This document shows, piece after piece, positions 1 through 5,080 of a DNA stretch of 6,897 bases. Every line of letters starts with the position of its first letter. The first letter of the stretch is position 1. The DNA lies in contig JAHFPE010000040.1 in the NCBI GenBank assembly GCA_023261345.1, positions 1 to 6,897 of the forward strand, in the 5' to 3' direction. A program made the position numbers and the translations under genes. The notes beneath the pieces are model-generated. The model saw only the letters and a list, made by a program, of their open reading frames with translations, searched no databases and was not told the origin of the DNA. This DNA is from Candidatus Woesearchaeota archaeon. GTDB lineage: Archaea > Nanobdellota > Nanobdellia > Woesearchaeales > ARS49.

Positions 1-537
1 CTTACTAACGTACATCAAGGTGGCCAAGAAGACGCCAACACCTATTATTATTCCAAGAATCCATCCTCCAATAACATCAGTCCAATGGTGCCGTTTGAGT
101 GCTACTCTTGAATAACCTACTGCAAGTGGAACGAGAATTAAGAGTGCAATCCATAGTTTACTTAAAATCCTGCCATGAATTTCATTTCCTATATATTCAA
201 ATGGTATGACTAAACTTAGCACAACAGCAAGTAATGCAGCTCTTGCACTGTGTAATGATGGAAAAGAACTAGCATCAATGCGTTGCCACAAATTATTGTA
301 TTTTTCTGGTGTTGGTCTTACACGAAAGAACGCAAGACGAATCAGTGCAACAATTCCAAATAAAACAGCAAGACCAAGAAGTAGCATCCAGCCTATAACT
401 AAGTAAAATGAAATGAGGTCAGAATGAACAGATAAATTAGTAACTTGACCTATGAGAATCAAACATGTTGAAATAAGCAGAAACATCGGTAATCCTCCTA
501 AACTGCTTATGTCTTGTATTGTTTCTTTGATTGGCAT
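1..537 (-). CDS. PAP2-superfamily membrane phosphatase (3' end outside window)
   Basis: Translating the minus strand from ATG at 537 gives 179 residues without a stop up to the window edge. All three PAP2 (type 2 phosphatidic acid phosphatase) motifs are visible: R67-x6-R74-P75 (C1, with Arg for the usual first Lys), P93-S-L-H96 (C2, PSGH-like, catalytic acid His), and S143-R144-x5-H150-x3-D154 (C3, nucleophile His). Several hydrophobic segments (about 18-31, 42-66, 100-113, 129-142, 158-177) fit a multi-spanning membrane enzyme. Members remove phosphate from lipid phosphates or polyprenyl pyrophosphates; a role in recycling an isoprenoid glycan carrier is a guess. The start at 537 keeps an N-terminal ISSLGGLP stretch that resembles other PAP2 proteins and lies about 29 nt from a TATA-like box. 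An ATG at 486 has AGGAGG seven bases upstream and is the alternative. Truncated only by the window; few residues should be missing. Confidence 0.93.
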   Translation of the reverse strand, partial: MPIKETIQDISSLGGLPMFLLISTCLILIGQVTNLSVHSDLISFYLVIGWMLLLGLAVLFGIVALIRLAFFRVRPTPEKYNNLWQRIDASSFPSLHSARAALLAVVLSLVIPFEYIGNEIHGRILSKLWIALLILVPLAVGYSRVALKRHHWTDVIGGWILGIIIGVGVFLATLMYVSK

Positions 538-559
538 TATTGACTAATTTAGTCTGTGG

Positions 560-572
560 TTTTTATGTATTA
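560..572 (-). promoter_or_regulatory. Weak TATA-like box for the PAP2 gene
   Basis: The minus strand reads TAATACATAAAAA. Its centre is about 29 nt upstream of the ATG at 537, close to the 26-28 nt spacing of several other first genes here, so a leaderless or nearly leaderless transcript is plausible. The box is less canonical than the others. Confidence 0.4.
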
Positions 573-606
573 CTCTTTTTTAGAAATAATTCGGAAAAAT
601 GTCTAT

Positions 607-698
607 AAAATTCGCTGAGTGAACGAAGCAAAATTCCTCTGTGAATGAACACATGGGCGAACGAACTTGCGAATTTTGCAAGTGAACTCGCGAATTTT
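607..698. repeat. About 92-bp imperfect inverted repeat between divergent promoters
   Basis: Left arm: AAAATTCGC (607-615) and GCAAAATTC (628-636). Right arm, in mirrored order: GAATTTTGC (671-679) and GCGAATTTT (690-698). The arm interiors (12 and 10 nt) share only a GAGT-like piece. Within the right half, GAACTTGCGAATTTT (663-677) recurs at 684-698 with one mismatch, exactly 21 nt later, about two helical turns. ACTTGC (665-670) and GCAAGT (678-683) make a small nested hairpin. The motif GTGAAC/GCGAAC recurs throughout. The element fills the space between the PAP2 TATA-like box (560-572) and the GTPase-operon TATA box (707-716). It could be a REP-like repeat, a tandem regulator site or a structured 5' region; the sequence does not decide. 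Confidence 0.7.
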
Positions 699-706
699 TA
701 AGAAAA

Positions 707-716
707 CTATTTAAAC
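707..716 (+). promoter_or_regulatory. TATA box of the GTPase operon
   Basis: CTATTTAAAC with core TATTTAAA at 708-715. Its centre is 27-28 nt upstream of the ATG at 739. Transcription would therefore start at or near that ATG, giving a leaderless mRNA and excluding the TTG at 724 as the natural start. Confidence 0.75.
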
Positions 717-738
717 GACTCAATTGAAGCCCAATAGT

Positions 739-1371
739 ATGATGAATTTTCTTTTGTCATTGAAGAACTCACTTAAACGTTTGCTTCGTGGGAGAAGCTC
801 TCTTGTGATTGGCTTGTACGGCCCGCCAAATGCTGGGAAGACAACTCTTGCAAACAAGATTTGTAAGGATTGGATTGGTGAAGAAATGGGTACAGTTAGT
901 CCGATTGCGCATGAAACTAGAGAAGTCAAGGTTAAGGAAAAGGTTTGCATAAAGACAGAGACTGGCAAGGAATTGATGTTTAATCTCATTGACACTCCTG
1001 GTATTGCTACGCGTATTGATTATGAGGATTTTATGAAAGCAGGGCTTCCTGAAGCAAAGGCAAAGAAGAGGGCGAAAGAGGCTACAAAAGGGGTTATTGA
1101 GGCAATTAAATGGCTTGATGATGTTGATACTGTAGTTGTTGTAATTGATGCAACGCAAGATCCGTATTCGCAAGTGAACGTTACCATCATTGGAAATCTT
1201 GCTGCGCGAAACATTCCTGTACTTATTATTGGAAATAAAGTTGATTTGAAGCGCGCGAGTTTGAAGCGTGTGAAAGCTGCGTTTCCTCAGTATGCTGTTG
1301 TTGGGATAAGTGCAAAGTATGGGACAAATATGAATGATTTTTATGAGGCGCTTGCGAAGGTGACTGAATAA
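739..1371 (+). CDS. Era-like small GTPase of the archaeal GTPase/DUF2073/Zn-ribbon cluster
   Basis: A 210-residue GTP-binding protein with every core G motif: G1 GPPNAGKT (residues 28-35), G3 DTPG (85-88) inside LIDTPG, G4 NKVD (166-169) and G5 SAK (191-193). It is Era/TrmE-like in the G domain but ends just after G5 and lacks the C-terminal KH RNA-binding domain of bacterial Era. The N-terminus (about residues 1-20) is a short basic amphipathic stretch. A charged insert at about 95-120 (rich in Lys and Glu) follows switch II. As I recall, haloarchaeal relatives are called OapA/ArvA, with OapB/ArvB and OapC/ArvC for the two downstream families; I do not recall their role firmly. The ATG at 739 was preferred over TTG 724 because the TATA box predicts transcription start at about 739. 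Its TAA overlaps the next gene's ATG (TAATG), implying coupled translation. Confidence 0.93.
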   Translation: MMNFLLSLKNSLKRLLRGRSSLVIGLYGPPNAGKTTLANKICKDWIGEEMGTVSPIAHETREVKVKEKVCIKTETGKELMFNLIDTPGIATRIDYEDFMKAGLPEAKAKKRAKEATKGVIEAIKWLDDVDTVVVVIDATQDPYSQVNVTIIGNLAARNIPVLIIGNKVDLKRASLKRVKAAFPQYAVVGISAKYGTNMNDFYEALAKVTE

Positions 1372-1748
1372 TGGTTACGCTACATTTTGTTCCACATCAT
1401 GAAATTGCAAGTCTCACAAGTGTAGGGCGAATTCGTAAACTTCTTTCTATAGCAAAAGAAAACAAAATTGTTCTCCTCGAAGGGCGTCTTGCGAAAGAGG
1501 AAGAAGCAGAACTTATCAAAGCAACTATGGAAGAGATCAATAAGGATTTTAAGGGTATTGAACTTGCAGTCATCAAGCCTTCCGCAGGACAATTACGAGG
1601 GTTCGAACGTATCAAAACCGAAGTCGTGAGTTTTTTTCTTGGAGATAATGCTGGCTTAACAATCATCGGACCTGCAAGTGTTGTGAAAAGCATTCGTAGA
1701 GATCCGCACAAAATTGAACTTCTAACCCGTGAGGCAGCAAAAAAATGA
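1371..1748 (+). CDS. DUF2073-family protein (OapB/ArvB-type)
   Basis: A 125-residue soluble protein. It matches the archaeal DUF2073 pattern: NKIVLLEGRLAKEEEAELIK at 31-50 followed by ATMEEINKDFKGIEL (51-65), then a basic/Gly linker and a C-terminal LTIIGPASVVKSIRRDP segment (96-112). No enzyme motif is visible. The family is known as a constant neighbour of the Era-like GTPase and zinc-ribbon genes, so it is probably a partner or effector of the GTPase; this is inference from context. The ATG lies inside the GTPase stop (TAATG overlap) with no separate promoter. Its TGA is 21 nt before the next start. Confidence 0.9.
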   Translation: MVTLHFVPHHEIASLTSVGRIRKLLSIAKENKIVLLEGRLAKEEEAELIKATMEEINKDFKGIELAVIKPSAGQLRGFERIKTEVVSFFLGDNAGLTIIGPASVVKSIRRDPHKIELLTREAAKK

Positions 1749-1769
1749 TGTTGAGTTGCAGGTGAATTT

Positions 1770-2147
1770 GTGCCGCACCAATGTGTTCGTTGTGACACAA
1801 TGTATGATGATGGTAGTCAAGAGATTTTGAAAGGCTGCCATTGTGGCGCACGTCTTTTTTTCTACATCAAAAAGGAATTATTGCAATCCTCAAAAGAAGA
1901 GCTAGTTGTTAATCTTACAATAGAACAAAAAGAAGAGCTTGAGACTGACGTTCTTGACTTGCTTGGTCAGCAGCAGCCTGACACTCCGGTTGTACTTGAT
2001 TTGGAAGCAATTCGAGTGTTAAAGCCAGGAAAGTACGAATTAGATCTTGTTCATTTGTTCAGAGGAGACCCTTTGATTTTCAAGCTTGCTGACGGAAAAT
2101 ACATTATTGATGTTCCTGAAATGTTCAGTAGATTGAAGAAGAAATAA
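1770..2147 (+). CDS. COG3364-type zinc-ribbon protein (OapC/ArvC-type)
   Basis: A 125-residue protein starting with GTG. The N-terminus MPHQCVRC (C5, C8) plus DDGSQEILKGCHCG (C23, C25) is the signature zinc knuckle of this archaeal family. The second knuckle is CxC rather than CxxC. A variable acidic/Gln linker (about 38-72) leads to a conserved C-terminal module LDLEAIRVLKPGKYELDLVH (76-95) continuing into GDPLIFKLADGKYIIDVPEMF (about 99-119). The GTG at 1770 is supported by the PHQC start typical of the family and by AGGTGA at 1760-1765. It is third in the operon after the GTPase and DUF2073 genes, with which it probably acts; its molecular role is not evident. In other archaea a transcription-factor gene often follows, but here the operon ends in a decayed region. 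Confidence 0.92.
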   Translation: MPHQCVRCDTMYDDGSQEILKGCHCGARLFFYIKKELLQSSKEELVVNLTIEQKEELETDVLDLLGQQQPDTPVVLDLEAIRVLKPGKYELDLVHLFRGDPLIFKLADGKYIIDVPEMFSRLKKK

Positions 2148-2302
2148 TGTTTCGCATAATATTTGATTATTGAGGAGTTTGAATAACTTATCAGAAATAG
2201 TCAAACTCCTCAAAGAAGAGGTTTGAATCAATCGCAAAACGGGGCTTATTCAAACCTCTCTATTACTAATCCTCAGGCAGTTGCACGAGAAACTGGTAGT
2301 TT
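2144..2302 (-). pseudogene. Decayed fragment of the 3319-3819 gene, split by a 90-bp insert
   Basis: Two blocks match the 3' part of the gene at 3319-3819: 2262-2302 against 3383-3423 (36 of 41 identical, including ATTACTAATCCTC and ACTGGTAGTTT) and 2144-2170 against 3358-3384 (22 of 27). Together they tile the homologous stretch without a gap, except for 90 bp inserted in this copy. Read on the minus strand the fragment gives KLPVSRATA-stop-GLVI, then after the insert IKYYAKHY, matching KLPVARETAGGLVIIGYYAKHY (residues 133-154) of the intact gene. The stop arises from GGA to TGA. No match extends above 2302, and on the low side it reaches the stop codon of the zinc-ribbon gene. It is therefore a gene-end remnant and is not expected to encode anything. 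Confidence 0.75.
2171..2260. mobile_element. 90-bp MITE-like double-hairpin insert
   Basis: The insert interrupts the remnant above. Its ends, GAGGAGTTTGAATAA (2172-2186) and TTATTCAAACCTCTC (2246-2260), are inverted copies matching at 13 of 15 positions. TAT sits immediately on both sides (2168-2170 and 2261-2263), fitting a 3-bp target duplication. Inside are two perfect hairpins: a 13-bp stem 2170-2182/2201-2213 (18-nt loop) and a 12-bp stem 2217-2228/2248-2259 (19-nt loop). All four arms share a GAGG..TTTGA core, so the outer arms can also pair with each other. It contains no gene. If mobile, it would need a transposase in trans. A purely structural RNA element is the alternative. Confidence 0.55.
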
Positions 2303-2353
2303 ATTTCTTTCAATGGACCAATTCAGTGTGCTAATTTAAACACTTGAATTTAA

Positions 2354-3130
2354 CTAATGCCGGATGTAGCTAAGAATCTTTTCAATAGTCTCCTTTTGTG
2401 CAGCAACCAATTCACCAGTTCGTGAACTGCCCTCAGAAATTATCAATATCTCCTGCGCAACCAAACGACATGCGCCATCTAGCCACTGTAGGTTAGCACG
2501 GGTAAGATGCAGGAGCGCAAGACTCGCCGAATCAGACAGAATCGAAAATTGTTCCTGATGATCTTCTCCTGCATACGTAAGAAGCGCTTCGCGAAGTGGC
2601 GCCATCACCAGCTCTACTCTTCTTTGATCTTCGATATCTTCAGTCCGCGATACTAAGATATTCTCCAGATTATCAGGTGTCGGATTTTTAATCCATTCTT
2701 CCTGTTGCTCCAATCGTTTTAGCATTCTTTTTGACTGTTCCCTAAATAATTGTGCCGCAACTTGTAGTACTTTGAGACGTCGTGCCAATTCTTTACCTGT
2801 TTGCATTTTCGCAAGAATAGGAATAATTTCAGCAAGTTCTTTCAAAACAATATCTACAGGTGCCTCTTTGGAATACAAAGTAGTGCAAAGAACTAAAAAT
2901 AGTCTTCTCTCATCAGAAATAAACCTAGAAATCTTTTTTGCGATGAAATTTGCAGCTAGTCTATTTTTTTCGTCCGAAGAAAGTTGCCAATCTAGTCTAT
3001 AGAAGTAATGACGAACATCCTCTTCAAGATGAGTCAAAACACTCTCTTTTCCCTGTTTTACTCGAAGATATAGCTGTATCGATTTTGTTAGCGTCTTCTC
3101 AAGTTTATCTCCTCGAAAAAAGAAAGGCAT
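2354..3130 (-). CDS. Unrecognised helical cytoplasmic protein, 258 aa
   Basis: I do not recognise this protein. It is 258 residues, strongly charged, with no signal peptide or membrane segment and a single Cys at 82 and another at 221. The pattern is almost entirely helical: a basic N-terminus (about 9-26), a mixed helix around 50-90, and a long amphipathic, Lys/Arg/Gln-rich stretch at about 111-147 that could form a coiled coil. A Pro/Asn break (149-153) follows, then further helices to the end. No nuclease, NTPase, zinc or HTH motif is evident. The start at 3130 is well placed, 26-27 nt from the centre of a TATA box. It lies upstream of the decayed fragment and downstream of a second unrecognised gene in the same direction, but each has its own promoter. 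It may be lineage-restricted. Confidence 0.8.
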   Translation of the reverse strand: MPFFFRGDKLEKTLTKSIQLYLRVKQGKESVLTHLEEDVRHYFYRLDWQLSSDEKNRLAANFIAKKISRFISDERRLFLVLCTTLYSKEAPVDIVLKELAEIIPILAKMQTGKELARRLKVLQVAAQLFREQSKRMLKRLEQQEEWIKNPTPDNLENILVSRTEDIEDQRRVELVMAPLREALLTYAGEDHQEQFSILSDSASLALLHLTRANLQWLDGACRLVAQEILIISEGSSRTGELVAAQKETIEKILSYIRH

Positions 3131-3151
3131 GTCTTATCTTCATACACATGT

Positions 3152-3162
3152 TCATATAAAGG
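3152..3162 (-). promoter_or_regulatory. TATA box of the 258-aa gene
   Basis: The minus strand reads CCTTTATATGA, with core TTTATATG at 3153-3160. The centre lies 26-27 nt before the ATG at 3130, which predicts a leaderless transcript. Confidence 0.7.
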
Positions 3163-3262
3163 TGTCGCACGCGCAAGGTTAATGTGAAAATCGGGCTGTT
3201 CAAAGTGATTGCCTTTTAACCTACGCATCTTCGTATTTGTTGGATGAGAGTTTTGGGAGAAA

Positions 3263-3330
3263 TCAAGAATCCAATCGCAGCAGAGCTGCAGGTTATGAAC
3301 TCAAATTAGACCAGTCAACTAGATTCTTGA
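3263..3330 (-). other. 3' stem-loop enclosing the stop codon of the 166-aa gene
   Basis: GATTCTTGA (3322-3330) and TCAAGAATC (3263-3271) are perfectly complementary over 9 bp. A smaller hairpin GCAGC/GCTGC with a 3-nt loop (3277-3289) is nested inside. On the minus-strand RNA the 5' arm covers the last three sense codons of the 3319-3819 gene and the loop begins with its TAG. Only a short T-run (TTT) follows, so it is not a classical terminator. It may protect the mRNA 3' end. Confidence 0.45.
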
Positions 3331-3819
3331 GAGAGTTGGTTCGATCGGATGACTAAGATAATGTTTTGCATAATACCCGATGATTACTAATCCTCCAGCA
3401 GTTTCACGTGCAACTGGTAGTTTGCTGGAGAGTTCATCTTCTAACTTTTTTAGTTCAGTTGCGAGGGGCATTCTACAACTACGCACTTTATCGATGAGAC
3501 CTTCCACAACTTGATGTTGGTATGGCTGTGAGTGAGAATCAATGTCGTCAATAACTTCATCCCATTTACCAGCAAAGGCAGCTACAGACTCAACAAGGCC
3601 TCTCCTTGTTTCTTCTAGCGCAGGATATTCAATGCAGGATTTCTCACACAATATTGGCACATTTGATATAGGAAGTCGTACGTTTGGATCCAAATCATAG
3701 GTTCGGGAGTCTTTGCTAAGAAGTCCCCAGTAAAATCCAAACATCAAAGTGGTATAATAATATTCAGCACTAGTTTTATGTTCGCGCCTTTTGGGTTGTC
3801 TTGTAGCTAATGTGGTCAT
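3319..3819 (-). CDS. Unrecognised 166-aa protein with a decayed paralogous fragment nearby
   Basis: I do not recognise this protein. It is 166 residues with a basic N-terminus (RQPKRREHK, 7-15), an aromatic-rich stretch (YYYTTLMFGFYWGLL, 20-34), cysteines at 58, 62 and 115, an acidic patch (WDEVIDDIDSH, 86-96), a charged helix (LATELKKLEDEL, 119-130) and a hydrophobic C-terminal segment ETAGGLVIIGYYAKHYL (139-155). The aromatic and C-terminal stretches are too short or polar to call as membrane helices. The ATG at 3819 was chosen over the in-frame GTG at 3834 because the TATA centre is 27-28 nt from 3819. The 3' third is duplicated, with decay, at 2144-2302, so this gene or its family has been copied within the locus. 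The stop codon lies inside a stem-loop. Confidence 0.78.
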   Translation of the reverse strand: MTTLATRQPKRREHKTSAEYYYTTLMFGFYWGLLSKDSRTYDLDPNVRLPISNVPILCEKSCIEYPALEETRRGLVESVAAFAGKWDEVIDDIDSHSQPYQHQVVEGLIDKVRSCRMPLATELKKLEDELSSKLPVARETAGGLVIIGYYAKHYLSHPIEPTLSRI

Positions 3820-3841
3820 TTGTGTTTTAATCACTTTTGGT

Positions 3842-3851
3842 GTTTAAATAA
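3842..3851 (-). promoter_or_regulatory. TATA box of the 166-aa gene
   Basis: The minus strand reads TTATTTAAAC. The core TATTTAAA (3843-3850) is identical to the GTPase-operon box. Its centre lies 27-28 nt from the ATG at 3819, which decides the start. Confidence 0.72.
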
Positions 3852-3918
3852 TTTTTTCCTTCATCGAAAGCATACAAGAATACTTGATTCTATTTCTTTA
3901 TAATAAGGATAAAATTTG

Positions 3919-4638
3919 TTAGTTGGGCACAGCCACATCGCTTGCTTTAACTGTATTAAATCCGATCCCTGAATAGAGTGTTCCGGTTGTTGATTCGCCG
4001 GTAATTGTTTGTATTTGAATTGGAACTCCAAAGAATGCGTCAATAAAGAATCGTGTTTGTGTTCCTGCGTTGTCATCATACGTGAAGATGTACGTGGTTC
4101 TGTCTTCGACATTAACGTCATTAGGTGCTTGCGTGAGTGGAACATACTTTTTTTGTTCAAGTTCGTTTGCCCAATCAGTAGGTGTTTTTTGCACAAACGC
4201 ATCAAATGATACGGGGCTTTTTGCATTCGGGTAATTTTTGCAGGGTACCGGATCATCACAAACCCCAATTGCAGTTCGTTGATTTGTATCAAGATAAATT
4301 GAGCTAACAAATGTTCCATCGGAAGTTTTCATTGGTGAGACAAGCATTATTTTCATGTTTGTTCCACGAACAAGAACTCGTACACTATTCGTGCCTGACT
4401 TGTATGAGTATTTCATGCTTGTAATGCCAGAACGTTTCGCAAGTAGAGTAGTTAGCTTTTCAGGCAATTCTACGATCGGTGCAGCAATTGGTGCAATAGG
4501 TTCCTTAGTTTGTACAGGTTGCGCTTCAGATGGCGCGCTAGGGCTAGGTGAAGGAACAGGACTTGTTTGTTGTTGAGGAGTTACACACGCTGCAATAAAT
4601 AGAATGATTACTAGTGAGAGTAAAACATGCGATCTCAA
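3919..4638 (-). CDS. Secreted lipoprotein of unknown function
   Basis: A 239-residue protein with a lipoprotein signal peptide: a basic start, a hydrophobic core (5-15) and lipobox I15-A-A-C18. C18 would be lipid-modified and hold the protein on the outer face of the membrane. A Pro/Ser/Gln-rich linker (about 20-58) separates the anchor from a soluble domain (60-239). A likely disulphide pair C127/C133 lies in GVCDDPVPC. The segment TYIFTYDDNAG..TRFFIDAFFGVPIQIQ (182-210) has the alternating strand pattern and ID-x-x-x-G-x-P layout of LolA/LppX-like lipid-binding or sensor lipoproteins; that likeness is inference. It starts with TTG directly after the TAA of the upstream small gene, with GGAG at 4647-4650 eight nt away inside that gene's end, so translation is probably coupled. 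Confidence 0.87.
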   Translation of the reverse strand: MRSHVLLSLVIILFIAACVTPQQQTSPVPSPSPSAPSEAQPVQTKEPIAPIAAPIVELPEKLTTLLAKRSGITSMKYSYKSGTNSVRVLVRGTNMKIMLVSPMKTSDGTFVSSIYLDTNQRTAIGVCDDPVPCKNYPNAKSPVSFDAFVQKTPTDWANELEQKKYVPLTQAPNDVNVEDRTTYIFTYDDNAGTQTRFFIDAFFGVPIQIQTITGESTTGTLYSGIGFNTVKASDVAVPN

Positions 4639-4812
4639 TTAATCATCTCCTTTGAACGCACTTACAAGACTTGCCACGACAAGTATGGCAAAGAATAATG
4701 AAAAGGCGACGCTCCAGCTTGGCGAGTAATTCCAGAGATAAATTGTTGATATCAAAAAGCCAATGATGCCCGTGAGCATATATCCATTGCCTAGAGTGAC
4801 TATCTTCCCCAT
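4639..4812 (-). CDS. 57-aa two-helix membrane protein upstream of the lipoprotein
   Basis: A short gene with an intact frame of 57 residues, beginning MGKIVTLGNGYMLTG. Two hydrophobic helices are visible (about 11-28 and 34-52), joined by a short LWNYSPSW turn, with a charged tail AFKGDD. No known family is recognised. Three things support it as real: a TATA box 26-27 nt before its ATG, its TAA touching the TTG of the lipoprotein gene, and the ribosome-binding site for that gene being embedded in its last codons. The pair probably forms one transcript, and a membrane partner role for the lipoprotein is possible but unproved. Confidence 0.75.
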   Translation of the reverse strand: MGKIVTLGNGYMLTGIIGFLISTIYLWNYSPSWSVAFSLFFAILVVASLVSAFKGDD

Positions 4813-4834
4813 AGAATCAACAATGTGATGATGT

Positions 4835-4842
4835 TATAAAAA
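4835..4842 (-). promoter_or_regulatory. TATA box of the small membrane protein / lipoprotein unit
   Basis: TTTTTATA on the minus strand, centred 26-27 nt before the ATG at 4812; a leaderless transcript is predicted. It lies just past the terminator of the upstream zinc-protein gene, so the two transcription units are cleanly separated. Confidence 0.7.
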
Positions 4843-4853
4843 GGTTTTGGAAA

Positions 4854-4880
4854 ATAAAAAAAAAGACCCGCTTGCGCGGG
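4854..4880 (-). terminator. Hairpin plus T-run terminator of the small zinc protein
   Basis: On the minus strand CCCGC, a GCAA loop and GCGGG (4867-4880) form a 5-bp G+C-rich stem with a GNRA-type tetraloop, followed by TC and nine T residues (4856-4864). This is unusually close to a bacterial intrinsic terminator, although archaea mostly rely on T-runs alone. Confidence 0.82.
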
Positions 4881-4893
4881 CGAAAGTGACTCG

Positions 4894-4909
4894 GAATTCA
4901 CGTGAATTC
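4894..4909. repeat. 16-bp perfect palindrome after the zinc-protein stop codon
   Basis: GAATTCACGTGAATTC is its own reverse complement and begins immediately after the TAA at 4910-4912 on the minus strand. In RNA it would give a 6-bp stem with an ACGU loop. In DNA it could be a dimer-binding site. It is followed 13 nt later by the terminator hairpin. Confidence 0.65.
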
Positions 4910-5056
4910 TTACATTCCTTTCTTTTGCTTGTAGCAATCTCTGCAATATACCGGTCTGCCTTCTTTTGGCTGGAAGGGTACTTCGCATGCATTTCCGCAT
5001 GAACTGCATGTTGCCTTATGCATTGGTCTATCTCCAAATCCGCCTTGTCTTTCCAC
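4910..5056 (-). CDS. 48-aa CxxC-x17-CxxC zinc-binding protein
   Basis: A 48-residue protein beginning with GTG (VERQGGFGDRPMHK). Two knuckles, C17-S-S-C20 and C38-R-D-C41, are separated by exactly 17 residues, the definition of the CxxC-x17-CxxC domain (TIGR04272). The core ACEVPFQPKEGRPVYC and the basic tail YKQKKGM are typical. One extra Cys (24) lies in the spacer. It would bind one zinc ion and is likely to contact nucleic acid or protein; the function of the domain is unknown. The start is fixed by GGAGGT at 5063-5068, six nt upstream. Unlike most first genes here it has a leader of about 50 nt, containing a hairpin, and its own terminator, so it is a self-contained, possibly post-transcriptionally controlled unit. 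Confidence 0.9.
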   Translation of the reverse strand: MERQGGFGDRPMHKATCSSCGNACEVPFQPKEGRPVYCRDCYKQKKGM

Positions 5057-5062
5057 GTTCTT

Positions 5063-5068
5063 ACCTCC
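5063..5068 (-). promoter_or_regulatory. Strong ribosome-binding site of the zinc-protein gene
   Basis: GGAGGT on the minus strand, six nt before the GTG at 5056. It decides the non-ATG start and contrasts with the leaderless genes nearby. Confidence 0.85.
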
Positions 5069-5080
5069 GACTACCTTAAG

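Noticed and set aside
486..499. Internal ATG at 486 with AGGAGG as the PAP2 start
   Set aside because: The AGGAGG coincides with the Leu-Gly-Gly codons of a family-like ISSLGGLP stretch, and ATG 537 fits the TATA-like box. Kept as an alternative only.
724..738. TTG start at 724 for the GTPase gene
   Set aside because: It lies only about 12 nt from the TATA box centre, so it would precede the predicted transcript start; ATG 739 fits.
3176..3222. AGGTTAA / TTAACCT inverted pair as a possible small RNA
   Set aside because: Only a 7-bp A+T-rich stem around a 33-nt loop and no promoter facing it.
3338..3346. GGTTCGATC resembling a tRNA T-loop
   Set aside because: It lies in the coding sequence of the 166-aa gene, and no acceptor, D or anticodon arms can be drawn around it.
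3861..4319. 152-codon minus-strand frame overlapping the lipoprotein gene
   Set aside because: Out-of-frame shadow; the lipoprotein has a signal peptide, lipobox and ribosome-binding site, this frame has none.
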